Shown piece after piece: positions 25,499 to 35,421 of a DNA stretch of 64,000 nucleotides; positions within the stretch are counted from its first letter, which is position 1, and every line of letters begins with the position of its first letter. Location: the NCBI GenBank assembly GCA_036269135.1, contig DATASQ010000030.1, positions 62,001 through 126,000 of the forward strand. Reading direction: 5' to 3'. The translations under genes were made by a program, and so were the position numbers. Under the pieces are notes generated by a model, which saw only the letters and a list, made by a program, of their open reading frames with translations, did not search any database and was not told the origin of the DNA. The stretch comes from Palsa-343 sp036269135 (GTDB lineage: Bacteria; Acidobacteriota; Terriglobia; Terriglobales; Acidobacteriaceae).

Positions 25499-26574
25499 AC
25501 AGGAATGCGTTTATCGCCGCCACCCTCGTTGCCGCTGTCTGGCTTGCCGGCTGTCACGGCAACGAGCCGCCGGCGCAAGCCACGACGCCGAAGCAGCATG
25601 TCGTCGAAACGGTTACCGCTCACCGCCGCCAGGTGGCCAGCCAGCTCGTGCTTCCCGCGCGCGTCGCCGCCAATCCGACGGATATGGTGCATATCTATCC
25701 CCTCATCAGCGGACGCGTGCTCTCGCTGCGTATCCTGCCCGGGCAGGAGGTACACAAGGGGGAAAGCATCGGCACCCTGCAGAGCAGCGATGCAGCCCAG
25801 GCACGATCCGACTTCGAGAAAGCAAGGATCGAGGCCGACCGTGCCGACCTGCAGCTGAACCGGGCGAAGGAGCTGCTGGCCCACGATGTAATGGCGCAGC
25901 GCGACTACGACGACCTGAAGGCGCTCGATGCCGCCGATCACTCCGAACTGGAGCGTGCCCGGCAGACGCTGCACATGCTCGGGTTCAGCGAAAGCGACAC
26001 CAGCGATATCGTGCCCATTACCGCGCCCATCTCTGGTGTCGTTCTCGATGTCGGCACCGGACCCGGCGAGCTGCAGCGTTCGCTGGATAACGCAACCGCC
26101 ATCGCCACCATCGCCGATATCAATTCCATCTGGGTGGTCGGGGACCTCTACCCGCGCGACCAGGGTGAGGTGCACGCCGGCCAGGCCGCCGCCATCACGG
26201 TGAACGGCTATCCCGGCATGACGCTGCACGGCACGGTAAACAACATCTCCGACGCCGTCGACCCCGTCTCGCTCACGCTGAAGGTCCGAGTCGTGCTGCC
26301 CAATCCGCAGCACCGCCTCAAGCCCGACATGTTCGCCAACATGACGCTCACCGGCACCCAGACGAACGTGATCGAAGTGCCCGCTGCGTCGGTCATCCAG
26401 AATGGCCGGGAAACTTTTGTCTTCATCCAAACCGCACCTGGCAAATACGAGCGGCGCAATGTGACGCTGGCGCATACCGGAACAGAAACCGACGATGTCG
26501 CGCAGGGCATCCATGACGGCGATTCGGTGGTGAGCCAGGGAGCGGAACTGCTGCGCGAGGCGGAGGATCAATAG
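25495..26574 (+). CDS. RND periplasmic adaptor lipoprotein (CzcB-like)
   Basis: A 359-aa membrane-fusion protein. The start is MNRNAFIAATLVAAVWLAGC with a lipobox (LAGC, Cys20), so it is lipid-anchored, unlike the TM-anchored adaptor of the leftward pump. Domains: barrel-sandwich (IYPLISGRVLSLRILPGQEV), alpha-hairpin (~95-165) and beta-barrel (SIWVVGDLYPRDQGEVHAG), with the membrane-proximal domain at the C-terminus. It has no FixH-like extension. It links the TolC-like channel upstream to the CzcA-like pump whose ATG follows 2 bp after its stop. Confidence 0.9.
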   Translation: MNRNAFIAATLVAAVWLAGCHGNEPPAQATTPKQHVVETVTAHRRQVASQLVLPARVAANPTDMVHIYPLISGRVLSLRILPGQEVHKGESIGTLQSSDAAQARSDFEKARIEADRADLQLNRAKELLAHDVMAQRDYDDLKALDAADHSELERARQTLHMLGFSESDTSDIVPITAPISGVVLDVGTGPGELQRSLDNATAIATIADINSIWVVGDLYPRDQGEVHAGQAAAITVNGYPGMTLHGTVNNISDAVDPVSLTLKVRVVLPNPQHRLKPDMFANMTLTGTQTNVIEVPAASVIQNGRETFVFIQTAPGKYERRNVTLAHTGTETDDVAQGIHDGDSVVSQGAELLREAEDQ

Positions 26575-26576
26575 CC

Positions 26577-29500
26577 ATGCAGGCGCTCATTCGCACGCTG
26601 CTCCGTTATCGCAACGTTGTGCTCATTGCTTTCCTGGCGGCGCTGGTGATCGGCGGCTACGCCTTCACCCAGCTTGATATCGAGGCATATCCCGACCCGT
26701 CCCCGCCCATGGTCGAGTTCATCACCCAGAACCCCTCGTGGTCGGCCGAGGAAATGGAACAACAGGTTACGATTCCCCTCGAAACCGGGTTGAACGGCAC
26801 GCCGGAACTCGATCAGATCCGCTCCATCAGCATCTTCGGCCTGAGCGACGTCAAGATGTACTTCGCCTTCGACAGCAACTACTTCGTCGATCGCCAGGAA
26901 GCGCTGAACCGCATCGCCCAGGTCACGCTTCCGAATAATCTGCAGCCGCAGCTTTCGCCGGAATCGCCGGTTGGGGAAATCTATCGCTACCAGCTCACCG
27001 GCCCCGGGTATTCGCTGAACGAGCTCAAGGCTACCCAGGACTGGCTTCTGGTCCGCGAGATCAAGCAGGTGCCGGGCATCATCGACGTCGCCACGTTCGG
27101 CGGAACCACCCGCCAGTATCAGGCGGAGGTCGATCCGAACAAGCTGTTGACCTATGGCGTGTCCATGACTCAGGTGCTGAATGCGGTGCAGAACAGCAAC
27201 GCCAACGCCGGCGGCAACTACCTCACCATTGGCAGCCAGAGCGTGAATGTCCGCGGCATCGGGCTGCTGCACTCGCTCGACGACATGCGGCACATTGTGG
27301 TGGCCGAGCGCAGCGGCGTTCCGGTGCTGCTCAGCGACGTGGCCGATGTGCGCGAGGGCTCGCAGCCGCGCCTGGGCAAAGTCGGCCGCGACGTTAAAGG
27401 ACATGACGATCCGGACATCGTGGAAGGGATCGTGCTCCTGCAGAAAGGGGCGAAATCCCTGCCCGCGCTGGCCGCGCTTCGCCAGAAGATCCACAACCTG
27501 AATGACGGCAACCTGCTGCCGCCCGGCATGCACATCAGCACGATCTACGATCGTACCCGGCTGATCGATATCACGACCGAGACCGTGCGCCATATCGTCA
27601 TCCTGGGCCTGACTCTAGTGACGCTGGTGCTCCTGAGCATGCTGGGCGACTGGCGGATCACCCTCATCGCCGCTGCCACGATTCCCTTTGCCGTGCTGTT
27701 TGCCTTCAGCCTGATGGTTCTCACCAATCAGTCGGCCAATCTGATTTCCATCGGAGCCATCGATTTCGGGATCCTCGTCGATGCCTCGATCGTCGTCCTC
27801 GAAAGTGTCTACCGTCGCGTTTCGCGGCGCGTCGAAGGCGAAGAAATCGCCGAGCTGATCCTCGCCGGCGTCGCCGATTCCGCCAAGCCCGTCCTCTTCG
27901 CCACGCTCATCATTCTCGTCGCCTTTATCCCGCTCTTCACCATGCAGGGCGTGCCGGGCAAGATCTTCGCACCCATGTCCGTCACCTATGGCTTCGCGCT
28001 GACGGGCGCGCTCATCTTTGCGCTGGTCTTCGCTCCGGTGCTGGGATCGCTCGCGGTTCCCAAAGAGATTCGCCACGATGCCAAAGAAACCTGGCTCAGC
28101 GGATTCTTCCAGCGGCACTACGACGTCGGACTCCGCCGCGCTCTGCGCTTCCGCGGCCTGACCTGGATCATCGCCTTCGCTGCGCTCATCGGCGCCGGCG
28201 TCATCTTCCACTTTGTCGGCGGCGAATTCATGCCCGCCCTCGAGGAGGGCAATCTCTGGATCCGCGCCGATATGCAGCAGGACATTTCCTTTCCCGCTTC
28301 AGCCAGAATGGCCGATGACATCCGCGCGACGCTGCGCAGCAATCCCGAAATCACGCAGATCGTCTCCCAGATGGGACGCCCCGACGACGGAACCGACGTC
28401 AGCACCTTCAACAACATCGAGTTTCTCGCCGACCTGAAACCCACCTCGCAATGGCGTCCGCAGTTTCACGGGAGCAAGGACAAGCTCATCGCCGCCATCT
28501 CCAAAAGCTTCCAGCAGTATCCCGGCGTCGATTTCAACTTTTCCCAGAACATCCAGGACAACGTGGAAGAGGCCATGTCGGGCGTCAAGGGCGAGAACTC
28601 GCTCAAGCTGTTCGGCAATGACTTCGACGAGCTGACGCGCATCGCCGACCATATTGCCGGGATCATGAAGCAGGTTCCGGGTATCACCGACGTCGGCGTG
28701 TTCGACGTCACCGGCCAGCCCAGCCTGATGGTGTCTATCGATCGGCTCAAGGCCGCGCGCTATGGCCTGCAGCCCCAGGACATCAACAATGTGGTGCAGG
28801 CTGCTGTTGGGGGCGCACCCGTTACTCAGATCATCGATAACGACCGGCGCTTCGACTTCTCCGTTCGCTACGCGCCGCAGTTCCGCAGCACGCCCCGGCA
28901 GATCTCTCAGATCCTGCTGCCCACCCCCGACGGCAACCAGGTGCCGCTCGGCTCCGTTGCCGACGTCAGTATCCGCAATGGCGCGTTCATGATTTACCAC
29001 GAAGGCGGACGCCGCTATATTCCCATCAAATTCAGCGTGCGCGGCCGCGACCTGGCCAGCGCCATTCAGGATCTGCAGGGCCGGCTGGCCGACCAGGTTC
29101 ACCTGCCCAGCGGCTATGAATATACCTGGGCGGGGGAATTCGACAGCCTGCGCAAAGAGCAGCAGCGGCTCGCCGTTATCATTCCCGTCAGCCTGGCCGT
29201 CATCCTCATGCTGCTGTATATCCAGTTCCGCACCTGGCGCGACGCGCTCATCGTGCTGGGCACCCTGCCCTTCGCCGCCATCGGCGGCATCCTGTCGCTG
29301 TTTATTACCCGGACGCCTTTCAGCATCTCTGCCGCGGTGGGCTTCACCTCGCTCACGGGCGTCGCCACCCTGGGCGCCGTTGTCTTTCTCTCCGGCATCC
29401 GCCGAGCCCAGCGCGAGGAAGGCTTCGACTCCGGCCTCGAAAAAGGCTGCCTGGATGAGATGCGCCCTGTCGTTATGGCCTGTATGGCCGCGGGTCTCGG

Positions 29501-29693
29501 CCTGCTGCCCGCCGCCATTGCCACCAGTATCGGCGCTCAGGCGCAGCAGCCGCTGGCCCGCGTGGTGGTGGGGGGGATGGTCACCACCGTTTTCGCGATC
29601 CTCTTCGTCATGCCGCTGCTCATCCGCAGTTTTCCGCCGCAGGCTGGATCGCCGCGCGATTTCCGCGAGAATGATCCGGACCTGGGTGTTTAG
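26577..29693 (+). CDS. Heavy-metal RND efflux transporter, CzcA-like
   Basis: A 1038-aa HME-RND proton/metal antiporter. It has TM1 (NVVLIAFLAALVIGGYAF), the IEAYPDPSPPMVEF motif, and two periplasmic loops. The TM4 signature IGAIDFGILVDASIVVLESVYR is of the DFG-x-(I/L)VD type associated with divalent-metal exporters such as CzcA, in contrast with the CusA-like TM4 of the leftward pump. The conserved Asp/Glu relay residues are present. Co-transcribed with its channel and adaptor. The actual metal (Co, Zn, Cd, Ni) cannot be read from the sequence. Confidence 0.92.
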   Translation: MQALIRTLLRYRNVVLIAFLAALVIGGYAFTQLDIEAYPDPSPPMVEFITQNPSWSAEEMEQQVTIPLETGLNGTPELDQIRSISIFGLSDVKMYFAFDSNYFVDRQEALNRIAQVTLPNNLQPQLSPESPVGEIYRYQLTGPGYSLNELKATQDWLLVREIKQVPGIIDVATFGGTTRQYQAEVDPNKLLTYGVSMTQVLNAVQNSNANAGGNYLTIGSQSVNVRGIGLLHSLDDMRHIVVAERSGVPVLLSDVADVREGSQPRLGKVGRDVKGHDDPDIVEGIVLLQKGAKSLPALAALRQKIHNLNDGNLLPPGMHISTIYDRTRLIDITTETVRHIVILGLTLVTLVLLSMLGDWRITLIAAATIPFAVLFAFSLMVLTNQSANLISIGAIDFGILVDASIVVLESVYRRVSRRVEGEEIAELILAGVADSAKPVLFATLIILVAFIPLFTMQGVPGKIFAPMSVTYGFALTGALIFALVFAPVLGSLAVPKEIRHDAKETWLSGFFQRHYDVGLRRALRFRGLTWIIAFAALIGAGVIFHFVGGEFMPALEEGNLWIRADMQQDISFPASARMADDIRATLRSNPEITQIVSQMGRPDDGTDVSTFNNIEFLADLKPTSQWRPQFHGSKDKLIAAISKSFQQYPGVDFNFSQNIQDNVEEAMSGVKGENSLKLFGNDFDELTRIADHIAGIMKQVPGITDVGVFDVTGQPSLMVSIDRLKAARYGLQPQDINNVVQAAVGGAPVTQIIDNDRRFDFSVRYAPQFRSTPRQISQILLPTPDGNQVPLGSVADVSIRNGAFMIYHEGGRRYIPIKFSVRGRDLASAIQDLQGRLADQVHLPSGYEYTWAGEFDSLRKEQQRLAVIIPVSLAVILMLLYIQFRTWRDALIVLGTLPFAAIGGILSLFITRTPFSISAAVGFTSLTGVATLGAVVFLSGIRRAQREEGFDSGLEKGCLDEMRPVVMACMAAGLGLLPAAIATSIGAQAQQPLARVVVGGMVTTVFAILFVMPLLIRSFPPQAGSPRDFRENDPDLGV

Positions 29694-29742
29694 AAGGGAA
29701 GTAGCCTGACTGCGGAACCGGCGGCGACGATCTCCGGCCAGC

Positions 29743-30627
29743 TCAGTTGGACGGGGCGGACCGGTTCATCTCCTGGGCCTGCTTTTTCGCGAGTTTTGCG
29801 GCCTTCCTTTTCGCCAGACGCTGTCCGATATCCGGCCAGAACTCGGCAATCTCCGCGCCGACGATGCCCTCGTAGGTCACGCTCGCGCCACGCCCAAATG
29901 TGAGCCCCACACCGCGCTGGTTCGCCGGATAGTAAAGGTTGGAGATCGTCCCGCCGATGAAGTTGCCCGCGACATTGGCGTAGTTCGGCCCCCATTTTCC
30001 GCTGTCCCGCCTGCACCAAACCGTGGTCGCAGCCGAATACGCCATTCGCTTGAGAAACGGTCCGTGCCCCATGCGGAAGTAGCGCGGATCCTCGTGCCAC
30101 CATGACGTCAGAACCGCATTGCCCCAGAAATTTCCGTCGAACGTATCGGCATAGGCTGCGCCCCAATATTTCGCGAACCCCTCGACTCCCTGTCCATAGG
30201 AGGGATATTCGTCGCCCGCCATGCTGATGCCGCCATCGACCGCGGTCAGCGCAAACTGGTACCAGTCGGTCTCGCTCTTGAAGAAGAGCTGGAATTTCTG
30301 CCCTGGCGTCAGCGGAGCGGCGTCGGCCTTCGAAGTGACGTTGAACATGGGAACAACGCCCAGCATGCGTTGCTTTTCCTGATCTTCCAGCTCGCGCCGC
30401 GCCCGCTCCTTGCGCTCCTCCTCGGTTTCGCGGTGCGTCCCATCCTGAGCGGCGGGTGCATTCTGACCCGATGCGGCGGGCGGGCTGCCTTGCTGTGAGG
30501 AGGTGTTTTGCGGTTGCGGTGCGCTCGGCAGATCGTCGGCGCCGAACCCTGCCAGGGGGTGCAATACAGCGACGGCCAGCAGCACGCAGACTGTCCTGGA
30601 TATTGCAGAGAAGCGTGCCTGAACCAA
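29743..30627 (-). CDS. Conserved exported protein of acidobacterial type, function unknown
   Basis: I place the start at a TTG (30627) behind AAAGGG, giving ~294 aa with a signal peptide (FSAISRTVCVLLAVAVLHPLAGFG). The frame stays open to an ATG at 30786, but the added 53 residues are polar and would bury the signal peptide. After a Ser/Pro/Gln-rich stretch and a charged coiled-coil-like segment (HRETEEERKERARRELEDQE), the conserved core reads MLGVVPMFNVTS, YPSYGQGVEGFAKYWGAAYADTFDG, HEDPRYFRMGHGPFLKRMAYS, GNFIGGTISNLYYPANQRG and EFWPDIG. I recognise this pattern as recurring in Acidobacteria; it is probably outer-membrane or periplasmic, with no known activity. It is convergent with the CzcA-like gene. 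Confidence 0.78.
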   Translation of the reverse strand: MVQARFSAISRTVCVLLAVAVLHPLAGFGADDLPSAPQPQNTSSQQGSPPAASGQNAPAAQDGTHRETEEERKERARRELEDQEKQRMLGVVPMFNVTSKADAAPLTPGQKFQLFFKSETDWYQFALTAVDGGISMAGDEYPSYGQGVEGFAKYWGAAYADTFDGNFWGNAVLTSWWHEDPRYFRMGHGPFLKRMAYSAATTVWCRRDSGKWGPNYANVAGNFIGGTISNLYYPANQRGVGLTFGRGASVTYEGIVGAEIAEFWPDIGQRLAKRKAAKLAKKQAQEMNRSAPSN

Positions 30628-31046
30628 ACAAATCCCTTTCAGGAGAGCATCGGAGAAGAAAGACAAGCTGTTCCCGCGTCGATACCACAATCTACCACCT
30701 GCTCGTGCCAGGGACTCCGGTTTCGCTCCGAATGGGAGCACTTTGGTCTTTAGTTTCTCGCCGCATTTTCCGGAGTCCGATACCAATCTCGACTGAGGCG
30801 CGAGCCAGTTCCGTCGGCGGATGCCGAAGGGTATCTGCCTGCCTTCTCTGTGCTTTTCGCCGCCGGTCCGAGACTCGCGGCGCTCATTTCTTCCGCCAAG
30901 TGATCATTTTTATTGACCGTATCGCCACAATTTATGGTTCAATGGTGACCGGAAATCGGTTTGAGGCCGAACCGCGCGCTTCCGCCCGGTCTGCCTCGAA
31001 ACGAAACTTCCTCGGGATTAGACAAAAGCAACAGAGGGAGAACCCG
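30628..31046. other. 419-bp divergent intergenic region before the first TonB-dependent receptor
   Basis: Contains the unassigned 5' extension of the leftward exported-protein frame and the upstream region of the receptor. The only recognisable signal is GAGGGAG just before the receptor ATG. A TTGACC occurs near 30913, but no -10 hexamer lies at a suitable distance. No gene is supported. Confidence 0.35.
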
Positions 31047-34000
31047 ATGATGGCGAATTTGAGGCAGCTGATCTGGGCATGTGCAGCGAGTCTGTTGTTG
31101 TTCGTTCCCGCGTCCATGGCGCAAACCGTGACCGGTGCGATTACCGGTGAAGTGACGGACCCGACCGGGGCCGTCGTGGTGGGAGCGCAGGTGAACGCCC
31201 ATAATCTCGACACCGGCGTGGACTCGACCGCCCGATCCGATTCGGCGGGTGTCTTCCGCATTTCCTATCTGCCGATCGGCAATTATCGGGTCGCGATCCA
31301 GGCGGCTGGCTTTGGCGAAAAGACCATACCAGCCTTTCATCTTGAGGCGCTGCAGACGGCTGACTTTAATGTGACGCTGTCGCCGGGCGGTGTATCGACC
31401 ACGGTGAACATCTCGGCCTCCGCTCCAATATTGGACACAACGGATGCGACGCTGGGCGGCACCATTACCGCCAATACCATCCGGAATTTTCCGCTCAATG
31501 GCCTGGACTTTTCCGCTCTTACCCTCTATATCCCCGGCTCGGTGAGCACCGCCGGCACCTCGGGAACCACCAGCATCGAGCGCAGCACCTACTTTACCGA
31601 CACGGTCAACATCGATGGCAACCGCGCGCAGGCGAACAACTTTACGCTTGACGGCATCGACATGAACGAAACCTTCAACAACCTCATCTCCTACAGCCCT
31701 GCGCCCCAGGCTCTGCAGGAAGTGAAGGTGGTGACGGCCAATTCTCCTGTCGGCTTTGGCAACGTCAACGGCGGCGGCGTGGCCTCGATTCTGAAGAGCG
31801 GGACGAACCAGTTCCACGGATCTGTTTACGGATATGTCCAGGACTACCGTATGAACGCCGACTCGTGGTCCAACGACCACCAGACCCCGATCATTGCGGT
31901 CAACCCCTATTCGCAGGCACAATTTGGCGGCGCCCTCGGTGGGCCCATCATCCGCAACAAGCTGTTTTTCTTCGTGGATTATCTCGGCTCGCGCTATCAC
32001 AAAGGCGGCACCGGCTCGGCCAGCGTATTTACGCAGGCCATGCGCAGCGGTAACTTCTCCGCGCTCCTCGCGGGCAGCAATTCCATCCAGTTATATAACT
32101 CCCAGAATGGCTACGCTCCCTACGCAGGTGACAAGGGCATTCCGATTGTGAATCCGGTCGCTAAATTCCTCTTCGCTAATCCAGCCGTCTACCCGCTGCC
32201 GAATGCGACTCCTTCCGACGGCATTGCGGCCAGCGACTATCAGGGGCCCACGCGCAGCTATAAGGCAAATAACCAGGGCGACATCAAAATTGAGTACGAC
32301 ATGAGGGCCTCCGACAAGATCACCGGGTTCTACTCCATGTCCACCGCCTACGATGGCAATACGCCGGTGCTTGCCATTTCATTCCCCGGTCCCAATCTTT
32401 ATCCCACCAGGCTTAGCGGCGCCAACTGGGTGCACATTTTCTCGCCCACCCTGATCAACTCTCTGCATGTAGGATTCACCCGCACCGTCTGGGCACAAAA
32501 CTTCTCCACGGATTCGACGGGAGTGTTCGGCACTTCGGGCGATCAGAAGATCGGAATCCCGTTCCCCACTCAGGCGTATGCCGGTTACACCTATCAAAAC
32601 ATCAGCGGCGGTATCACCGCCGGGGGCAACCCGGTCTACGGGGGCGGCCTGATCGACAATACCTATAGCTATATGGACGACGTCAGCTGGCAGCACGGCA
32701 AGCATGCGTTTACCTTCGGTACCCAGTCGCTGCGCTACCAGAACAACTACCCGACCGCTAACAATTACGGATATATGGGGAGCCTGAACTATTCCGGCGA
32801 GTTCACCAGCAACCCATCACTCGCGAACGCAGGCGGCTACGGCGGCGCAGACTTCCTGCTCGATTACGTCAGCGGTGCTGCCACGACGCTCTCCAGTGTC
32901 AACGTCGGTCAGCGGCAGTGGCGCGCCGCCTTCTACGCGGACGACAGTTACAAGGTCCTGCCCCGACTCACGCTGAACTTCGGCCTGCGGTACGAGTTCG
33001 ATGAGCCGTGGGTCGAAGAGAACAACAAGACCGGCAACATCGATCTTGCTACCGGGCAGGTCCTTTATGCGCATTCCATTCCCGCGGGTGCGCCTCCCGG
33101 ATCGGGCCTGTGCATCAACGGCGGCTGCTATAACGCCCAGAACGATTTTATGCCCCGCGTGGGGTTCGCCTATCAGGCGGAGAACCGATTCGTAATTCGC
33201 GGCGGGTATGGAGCCACGAGCTTTTACGAGGGCAACTCCTCCAACCAGCGCCTGACTTCGATTACTCCCTTTATTCAGGCGATTCAGACTCCAACCTATT
33301 CGCCGACCAGTGCGGCTCCCTACAACGTTCCCAGAACCGCGCAGCAGGGCTTTACCGGAGGATCGGTGAGCTATGGCGGCACGTTCAACGTCTACCCCAA
33401 AGACATTAAGCCAGCTTACGTGCAGGAGTGGAACCTGACCGCGGAGTATGCCGTGAGTCCGACCATGTCGCTGCAAGTGGGTTATTTGGGCGAGCAGGGC
33501 CAGCACATTGAGGATTACGGCAACGTCAACCAATGGCGAGTGAACGGCGATCCCACTTCCGCGCCCTATTACAGCAACCAGTATCTGGGCGTGAATGCTA
33601 ATCCCGCTACCAGCATTGGATCCAATCCGCTGCTCATCACCGAATCGCGCGCGGCTATGAACTATCAGGCGCTGCAGACAGTACTGCGTGAGCGCTTGTA
33701 TCACGGGCTGGAATTCACGGTCAATTACACCTACGGTAAATCCCTCACCAACAGCCTTGGCAACTACGCACTGCAGGTCAACGGATTCAGCGGCGCATTT
33801 CAGAATTATTATGACAGTGCGGCTGACTGGGGCCCGGCCGGTTACGATGTGCGGCATAACCTTAGCTGGACCATGGTCTACGCCCTGCCGTTCGGCTCCG
33901 GGCAGCAACTGCTCTCGGGAGCCAACCACTGGCTGAACGAGGCGGTGGGCGGCTGGCAGTTCTCGGCTGTCGGTGTTGCCTATACGGGCTTCCCCCAGAC

Positions 34001-34442
34001 ACTCACCGGCCCGGGCAATAATTCCAACAGTTACGGTAACTCGCGCCCCAACCATTATCGCAAGCTGAAAATTGTCGATCGGACCGTCGATAACTGGTTC
34101 GGCACAGACCCTTCGGCCACTCCCTGCACGACGCCGGGAGTCGACAATGGGGTCTGCGCCTATGGCGTGCCCGCTCCGAATACCTTTGGGACGGCGCGGA
34201 ACGGAAGTGTCCGTGGCCCCGGTTTCCTCAATGCCGATCTTTCCATGGCAAAGAACTTCTTCACTTACCGCGAGCAATCCATCGGCTTCCGCTTCGACGC
34301 ATTTAACGCATTCAACATTGCAAGTTACGGGAATCCGGATACCGGCGTCACCGATCCTACTTTTGGAAATATTTCCAATCAGAACCCCCCGGTGAGGTCT
34401 GAGGAGCGCCACCTGCAGTTTTCCGCGCACTATGATTTCTGA
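31047..34442 (+). CDS. Oar-like TonB-dependent receptor with N-terminal carboxypeptidase-regulatory domain
   Basis: A 1131-aa outer-membrane protein. The start is the first of two ATGs at 31047/31050 behind GAGGGAG; the frame is open far upstream but that part has no receptor features. Signal peptide LIWACAASLLLFVPASMA (to ~25); carboxypeptidase-regulatory/Ig-like domain ~27-110 (GAITGEVTDPTGAVVVGAQV); plug-like domain (FTLDGIDMNETF, VKVVTANSPVGFGNVNGGGV); then a long beta-barrel with alternating aromatic strands, closing on SAHYDF with a terminal Phe. It imports or binds an oligosaccharide or other large substrate using TonB energy. A strong hairpin follows the stop. Confidence 0.92.
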   Translation: MMANLRQLIWACAASLLLFVPASMAQTVTGAITGEVTDPTGAVVVGAQVNAHNLDTGVDSTARSDSAGVFRISYLPIGNYRVAIQAAGFGEKTIPAFHLEALQTADFNVTLSPGGVSTTVNISASAPILDTTDATLGGTITANTIRNFPLNGLDFSALTLYIPGSVSTAGTSGTTSIERSTYFTDTVNIDGNRAQANNFTLDGIDMNETFNNLISYSPAPQALQEVKVVTANSPVGFGNVNGGGVASILKSGTNQFHGSVYGYVQDYRMNADSWSNDHQTPIIAVNPYSQAQFGGALGGPIIRNKLFFFVDYLGSRYHKGGTGSASVFTQAMRSGNFSALLAGSNSIQLYNSQNGYAPYAGDKGIPIVNPVAKFLFANPAVYPLPNATPSDGIAASDYQGPTRSYKANNQGDIKIEYDMRASDKITGFYSMSTAYDGNTPVLAISFPGPNLYPTRLSGANWVHIFSPTLINSLHVGFTRTVWAQNFSTDSTGVFGTSGDQKIGIPFPTQAYAGYTYQNISGGITAGGNPVYGGGLIDNTYSYMDDVSWQHGKHAFTFGTQSLRYQNNYPTANNYGYMGSLNYSGEFTSNPSLANAGGYGGADFLLDYVSGAATTLSSVNVGQRQWRAAFYADDSYKVLPRLTLNFGLRYEFDEPWVEENNKTGNIDLATGQVLYAHSIPAGAPPGSGLCINGGCYNAQNDFMPRVGFAYQAENRFVIRGGYGATSFYEGNSSNQRLTSITPFIQAIQTPTYSPTSAAPYNVPRTAQQGFTGGSVSYGGTFNVYPKDIKPAYVQEWNLTAEYAVSPTMSLQVGYLGEQGQHIEDYGNVNQWRVNGDPTSAPYYSNQYLGVNANPATSIGSNPLLITESRAAMNYQALQTVLRERLYHGLEFTVNYTYGKSLTNSLGNYALQVNGFSGAFQNYYDSAADWGPAGYDVRHNLSWTMVYALPFGSGQQLLSGANHWLNEAVGGWQFSAVGVAYTGFPQTLTGPGNNSNSYGNSRPNHYRKLKIVDRTVDNWFGTDPSATPCTTPGVDNGVCAYGVPAPNTFGTARNGSVRGPGFLNADLSMAKNFFTYREQSIGFRFDAFNAFNIASYGNPDTGVTDPTFGNISNQNPPVRSEERHLQFSAHYDF

Positions 34443-34447
34443 GCGGA

Positions 34448-34470
34448 CGTGGCTGCCCCCGGCGGCCACG
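34448..34470 (+). terminator. Strong hairpin after the first TonB-dependent receptor
   Basis: CGTGGCTGCC (34448-34457), loop CCC and GGCGGCCACG (34461-34470) form a 10-bp stem with a single G-U pair, starting 5 bp after the receptor stop codon. No U-run follows, so it may be an attenuator or 3'-stabilising hairpin between the receptor and cutC rather than a classic intrinsic terminator. Confidence 0.55.
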
Positions 34471-34499
34471 CTGCTTCCCGCCCTGCGGGGGAGTCGAAT

Positions 34500-35339
34500 G
34501 TGCCTGAGTGCAATGCCGCCGGCCGCGAAACCATGAACGACAGAGGCTCGGGCACGAGGCAACTCGAAATCTGCGTCGATTCCGTGGAGTCGGCCGTGGC
34601 GGCGGAACGCGGCGGGGCACAGCGTGTTGAGCTCTGCAGCGATTTGCTGGAAGGCGGCGTCACGCCTTCGCATGGGCTCATCGCACAAGTGCGGCGGCAC
34701 ATTGCCATCGACCTGTTCGTGATCCTCCGTCCCCGCGGAGGAGACTTTTGCTACTCGGGCCTGGAACTGGAGCAGATGGAAGACGACATCGCGCATGTCC
34801 GCGATCTGGGCGTCAATGGCATCACCCTGGGTGTGCTCGATGAGCAGGCTCGGGTGGATGTGGAGCAAACACGCCGTCTGGTGCAAAAGGCCGAGCCCCT
34901 GCCGGTGACGTTCCATCGAGCGATCGACATGACGGCCGACCCCTGTGCCGCGCTCGGCTTTGTCATCGAGAGCGGCGCACAGCGCGTCCTTACCTCCGGA
35001 GGCGCCGCGAAAGCCATCCATGCTCTGCCCGTGATTTGCCAGATGCAGAGCCTGGCGGGGGATCGCATTCGGGTCATGGCGGGGGGCGGCATCACCGCAC
35101 AAAACGTCGCTTGTATCGCAGGCGCAACCGGCGCAACAGAATTCCACGCCAGCCTCAGAGCGCATTGGCACAGCCCCGTGCTTTACCGGCGGCCGGATAT
35201 CCTGCTGGGCGAGATCGGTGACCGCGAATATCTTCGTTATGGTGTGCGTGAAGAGGCGGTTCGCGCTCTGGCCGCGGAGTTACAGCGGCTTGACGAGCAG
35301 CACGCCTCTGCGCCGGCCGGCCGAGTGATCCGCCGATGA
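34500..35339 (+). CDS. cutC: CutC-family protein
   Basis: A TIM-barrel protein of the CutC family, historically linked to copper homeostasis, though the biochemical role is unsettled. Signatures: LEICVDSVESAVAAERGGAQRVELC, the LLEGGVTPSHGL segment, ILRPRGGDFCYS, PVTFHRAIDMT, RVLTSGGA and IRVMAGGGIT. The start is uncertain: the GTG at 34500 has a good SD (GGGGGAG, 6 bp away) and gives ~279 aa; ATG at 34533 gives ~268 aa, closer to the usual N-terminus. It lies between a TonB-dependent receptor and a DeoR-type regulator, not beside the metal pumps. Confidence 0.88.
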   Translation: MPECNAAGRETMNDRGSGTRQLEICVDSVESAVAAERGGAQRVELCSDLLEGGVTPSHGLIAQVRRHIAIDLFVILRPRGGDFCYSGLELEQMEDDIAHVRDLGVNGITLGVLDEQARVDVEQTRRLVQKAEPLPVTFHRAIDMTADPCAALGFVIESGAQRVLTSGGAAKAIHALPVICQMQSLAGDRIRVMAGGGITAQNVACIAGATGATEFHASLRAHWHSPVLYRRPDILLGEIGDREYLRYGVREEAVRALAAELQRLDEQHASAPAGRVIRR

Positions 35340-35421
35340 TAGAGGAAGAAACGGGAGGTACAGGTCGTCTGATACAGATGAGCGCTGCGCAATCTTTCCG
35401 GCATAAGGGTTCGTCGCTTCT

